A stretch of DNA of 6,683 bases from Sediminibacterium sp. (lineage in GTDB: Bacteria; Bacteroidota; Bacteroidia; Chitinophagales; Chitinophagaceae), in assembly GCA_028288645.1 (NCBI GenBank), contig JAQBNJ010000143.1, forward strand, positions 1 through 6,683, in the 5' to 3' direction. Position 1 is the stretch's first letter. Each line of letters opens with the position of its first letter. The notes beneath the pieces were generated by a model. It was not told the origin of the DNA and searched no databases. It was given only the letters and a program-made list of their open reading frames with translations. The position numbers and the translations under genes are program-made. Positions 4,914 through 6,683 of this stretch are shown here, one piece after another.

Positions 4914-6683
4914 ATGATGCGTGTATTGATGGTATTTGTAACCTGCCTGTACTTTTCTGCTGCACAGGCAAGCGTAACTTATACCATTGTTGATATAACA
5001 GGTAGAGGTAATTTCACAAGTATACAGGCAGCGATCAATAGTTTGCCGGAGAATGCAACTGATCAACGGGTGATCTATATCCGCAATGGTATTTATCGTG
5101 AGAAGATCTTTGTTGAGAAGGATCATATTTCATTGGTAGGCGAGGATAAGAACAAAACACAGCTCGTGGTCTCTCTTGCCCGTGATGTTTGGCGCTGTGA
5201 AAACAAAGATGATTGGGGCGTTGCCACGATCAATCTCAAAGGCAACGATATCGTATTGGAAAATCTAACGATCACCAATAGTTTTGGTTTTGATCATATC
5301 AATAATACAGAAGGAATACATATTGATTGTCCCGGCGATAGTTCAAATCCTTTCAAAACCGTCCGCCGCGATGGACATCAAATGGCCCTGCGCAGTTTTG
5401 GCACCACACGTTTGATTGTTCGCAATTGTAACCTGCGTGCATATGGTGGCGATACAGTCAGCCCATGGAACACAGATAACGGCATGTTCTATTTCAAAGA
5501 TTGTTTAATGGAAGGCGGTGTTGATTTTTATTGCCCGCGCGGATGGGCCTATGCAGAGAACTGCGAATTTATTGCACATGGAAATGTTGCTGCTATCTGG
5601 CACGATGGATCAAAATACAAAGACTCAAAAACTGTTTTACGCAATTGCAAATTCAGCGGTGATGATAATTTTAAATTAGGACGCTATCACCGCGATGCGC
5701 AATTCTACCTGATCAATTGTGTGTTTGCAAAAAATATGGCGGATGCGCCGATCTATCTAAATGTATCCAATCCACAGAATGTGATTCAGTGGGGACATCG
5801 TGTCTATTTTTATCATTCACACAGGGAAGGTGGCGATTATGCATGGCATGCAGATAATCTGCAAACTGCAGAAGGCTCAGTAACAGAAACTAAGATCACA
5901 CCCGAATGGGTTTTTGCGGGCAAATGGAATCCATCGCAACAACCAACCGATATTACCCCGGTTCAGAAAATACCGACACTTGCAAAAGATCCGCAGCCTG
6001 CTTCAACACATCAAAATGCACAAACGGATTCTGTTGCAGAAAACATGTTGGTGTACCAGCGTGCAGTTGGCGGATGGCCCAAAGCAGTAAATGAGATCAA
6101 GATTGATTATAACAAAAAACTCACTGAGGCAGAGAAAACAGTTATCCGCAATGACTCGATGCATATAGATGCAACGATCGATAATGCGGCCACTATGCGC
6201 GAGATCCGCTATCTCGCAAAAGCCTACAAAAAAACAAACAACCTGTTTTATTTGAGATCAGCAGAAAAAGGGGTGCGTTATTACCTGAAAGCACAATATG
6301 CCAACGGCGGCTGGCCACAGTATTATCCAGATTCAGCTTTATACAGGAGCCAGATCACGTATAATGATGATGCGATGATGAATGTGATGAATGTGTTGCA
6401 GGATATTGTTGAATCAAAAAATGACCTGGAAGTGATTGATCGTGTATCGGTTCCGGCAATTATTACAGCCGTGCAGCGTGGCGTTCAATGCATCTTAAAA
6501 ACACAGATCACAGTCAACGGAAAACTCACGGTTTGGTGCGCGCAATACAATAAAAAATCCCTACAGCCTGAAATGGCGAGAAAGTTTGAACTCGCCTCAT
6601 TAAGTGGAAGCGAGTCTGTGGGCATTACCAGGTTTTTGATGAGAATGAAAAATCCGTCTTCCGAAATTAAACAGTCGATCATG
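4914..6683 (+). CDS. Secreted CE8-like pectin methylesterase fused to PL10 pectate lyase, 3' end outside window
   Basis: The frame is open for 590 codons from ATG 4914 to the last base, with no stop. The start is not settled: GTG 4893 overlaps the previous TAG by one base, and ATGs at 4914, 4917 and 4929 are in frame; an in-frame TAA at 4884-4886 is the upstream limit. ATG 4914 or 4917 gives a compact signal peptide (RVLMVFVTCLYFSAAQA, cleavage near AQA-S). Numbered from 4914, residues about 22-340 are a CE8-type beta-helix: FTSIQAAINSLP (34-45), GIYREKI (59-65), LVGEDKNKT (74-82), HQMALR (155-160), GGDT (178-181), GVDFY (202-206), LGRYHRD (255-261). Asp180, Asp204 and Arg257 fit the catalytic Asp/Asp/Arg set, and Gln156 fits the first conserved Gln. 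The second Gln, normally just before the first catalytic Asp, is Gly179. A Pro/Gln/Thr-rich linker (about 341-372) leads to a PL10 pectate lyase: NMLVYQRAVGGWPK (377-390), ATIDNAATMREIRYLA (420-435), KAQYANGGWPQYYPD (459-473), ITYNDDAMMNV (481-491), WCAQYN (541-546), SLSGSESVGITRFLM (562-576). The last part of PL10, including its C-terminal catalytic arginine, is outside. By family, CE8 demethylates homogalacturonan and PL10 then cleaves it by beta-elimination. Confidence 0.92.
   Translation, partial: MMRVLMVFVTCLYFSAAQASVTYTIVDITGRGNFTSIQAAINSLPENATDQRVIYIRNGIYREKIFVEKDHISLVGEDKNKTQLVVSLARDVWRCENKDDWGVATINLKGNDIVLENLTITNSFGFDHINNTEGIHIDCPGDSSNPFKTVRRDGHQMALRSFGTTRLIVRNCNLRAYGGDTVSPWNTDNGMFYFKDCLMEGGVDFYCPRGWAYAENCEFIAHGNVAAIWHDGSKYKDSKTVLRNCKFSGDDNFKLGRYHRDAQFYLINCVFAKNMADAPIYLNVSNPQNVIQWGHRVYFYHSHREGGDYAWHADNLQTAEGSVTETKITPEWVFAGKWNPSQQPTDITPVQKIPTLAKDPQPASTHQNAQTDSVAENMLVYQRAVGGWPKAVNEIKIDYNKKLTEAEKTVIRNDSMHIDATIDNAATMREIRYLAKAYKKTNNLFYLRSAEKGVRYYLKAQYANGGWPQYYPDSALYRSQITYNDDAMMNVMNVLQDIVESKNDLEVIDRVSVPAIITAVQRGVQCILKTQITVNGKLTVWCAQYNKKSLQPEMARKFELASLSGSESVGITRFLMRMKNPSSEIKQSIM

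Noticed and set aside
4914..4973. Lipoprotein signal for the CE8-PL10 protein because of a Cys in the signal region
   Set aside because: The residues before that Cys (V-F-V-T) do not fit a lipobox, and the hydrophobic segment continues past it to a good signal peptidase I site at AQA-S.
4644..5126. Open frame of 160 codons on the minus strand across the GH105/CE8 junction
   Set aside because: It overlaps the well-supported ends of two plus-strand genes, including the CE8 signal peptide, and its translation is low-complexity without a recognisable motif.

Overview
The window looks like part of a pectin-degradation gene cluster from a member of the Bacteroidota, probably an environmental Chitinophagaceae/Sphingobacteria-like organism. 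The evidence is indirect: the enzyme families and their multidomain architectures are typical of that phylum, the start codons have A-rich leaders with no clear Shine-Dalgarno sequence, the base composition is moderately AT-rich, and the layout is that of a carbohydrate-utilisation operon. No species can be named. No SusC/SusD pair, RNA gene, CRISPR array, insertion sequence or terminator was recognised.

Layout. Bases 1-183 (minus strand) encode the N-terminal DNA-binding end of a LacI/GalR-family repressor whose remainder lies to the left of the window. Bases 184-614 are a 431-bp divergent intergenic region. It contains a strong operator-like palindrome at 333-350 with a central CpG, a short perfect palindrome at 447-456 and a CTTT microsatellite at 514-530. 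From 615 to the end of the window three plus-strand genes are packed with almost no space between them (4 bp and about 20 bp, or a 1-bp overlap if a GTG start is used).

The three genes encode secreted, two-module enzymes: (1) an SGNH rhamnogalacturonan acetylesterase (CE12-like) fused to a GH28 pectin hydrolase; (2) a GH105 unsaturated rhamnogalacturonyl/galacturonyl hydrolase fused to a C-terminal ThuA/DUF4350-like module; (3) a divergent CE8 pectin methylesterase fused to a PL10 pectate lyase, cut by the right edge of the window. The third gene is a clear open frame of 590 codons (4914-6683) with no stop in the window.

How they could work together (inference from family knowledge): the two esterases remove acetyl and methyl groups from pectin, the attached GH28 and PL10 modules cut the uncovered backbone, and GH105 removes the 4,5-unsaturated uronic acid that lyases leave at the non-reducing end of oligosaccharides. 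Each esterase is covalently joined to a depolymerase. The divergent LacI-type regulator with an operator between it and the operon suggests induction by a pectin-derived sugar. The enzymes are known families. The less ordinary points are the serial fusions, the unusual active-site residues in the GH28 and CE8 modules, and the GH105 C-terminal module of unknown role.
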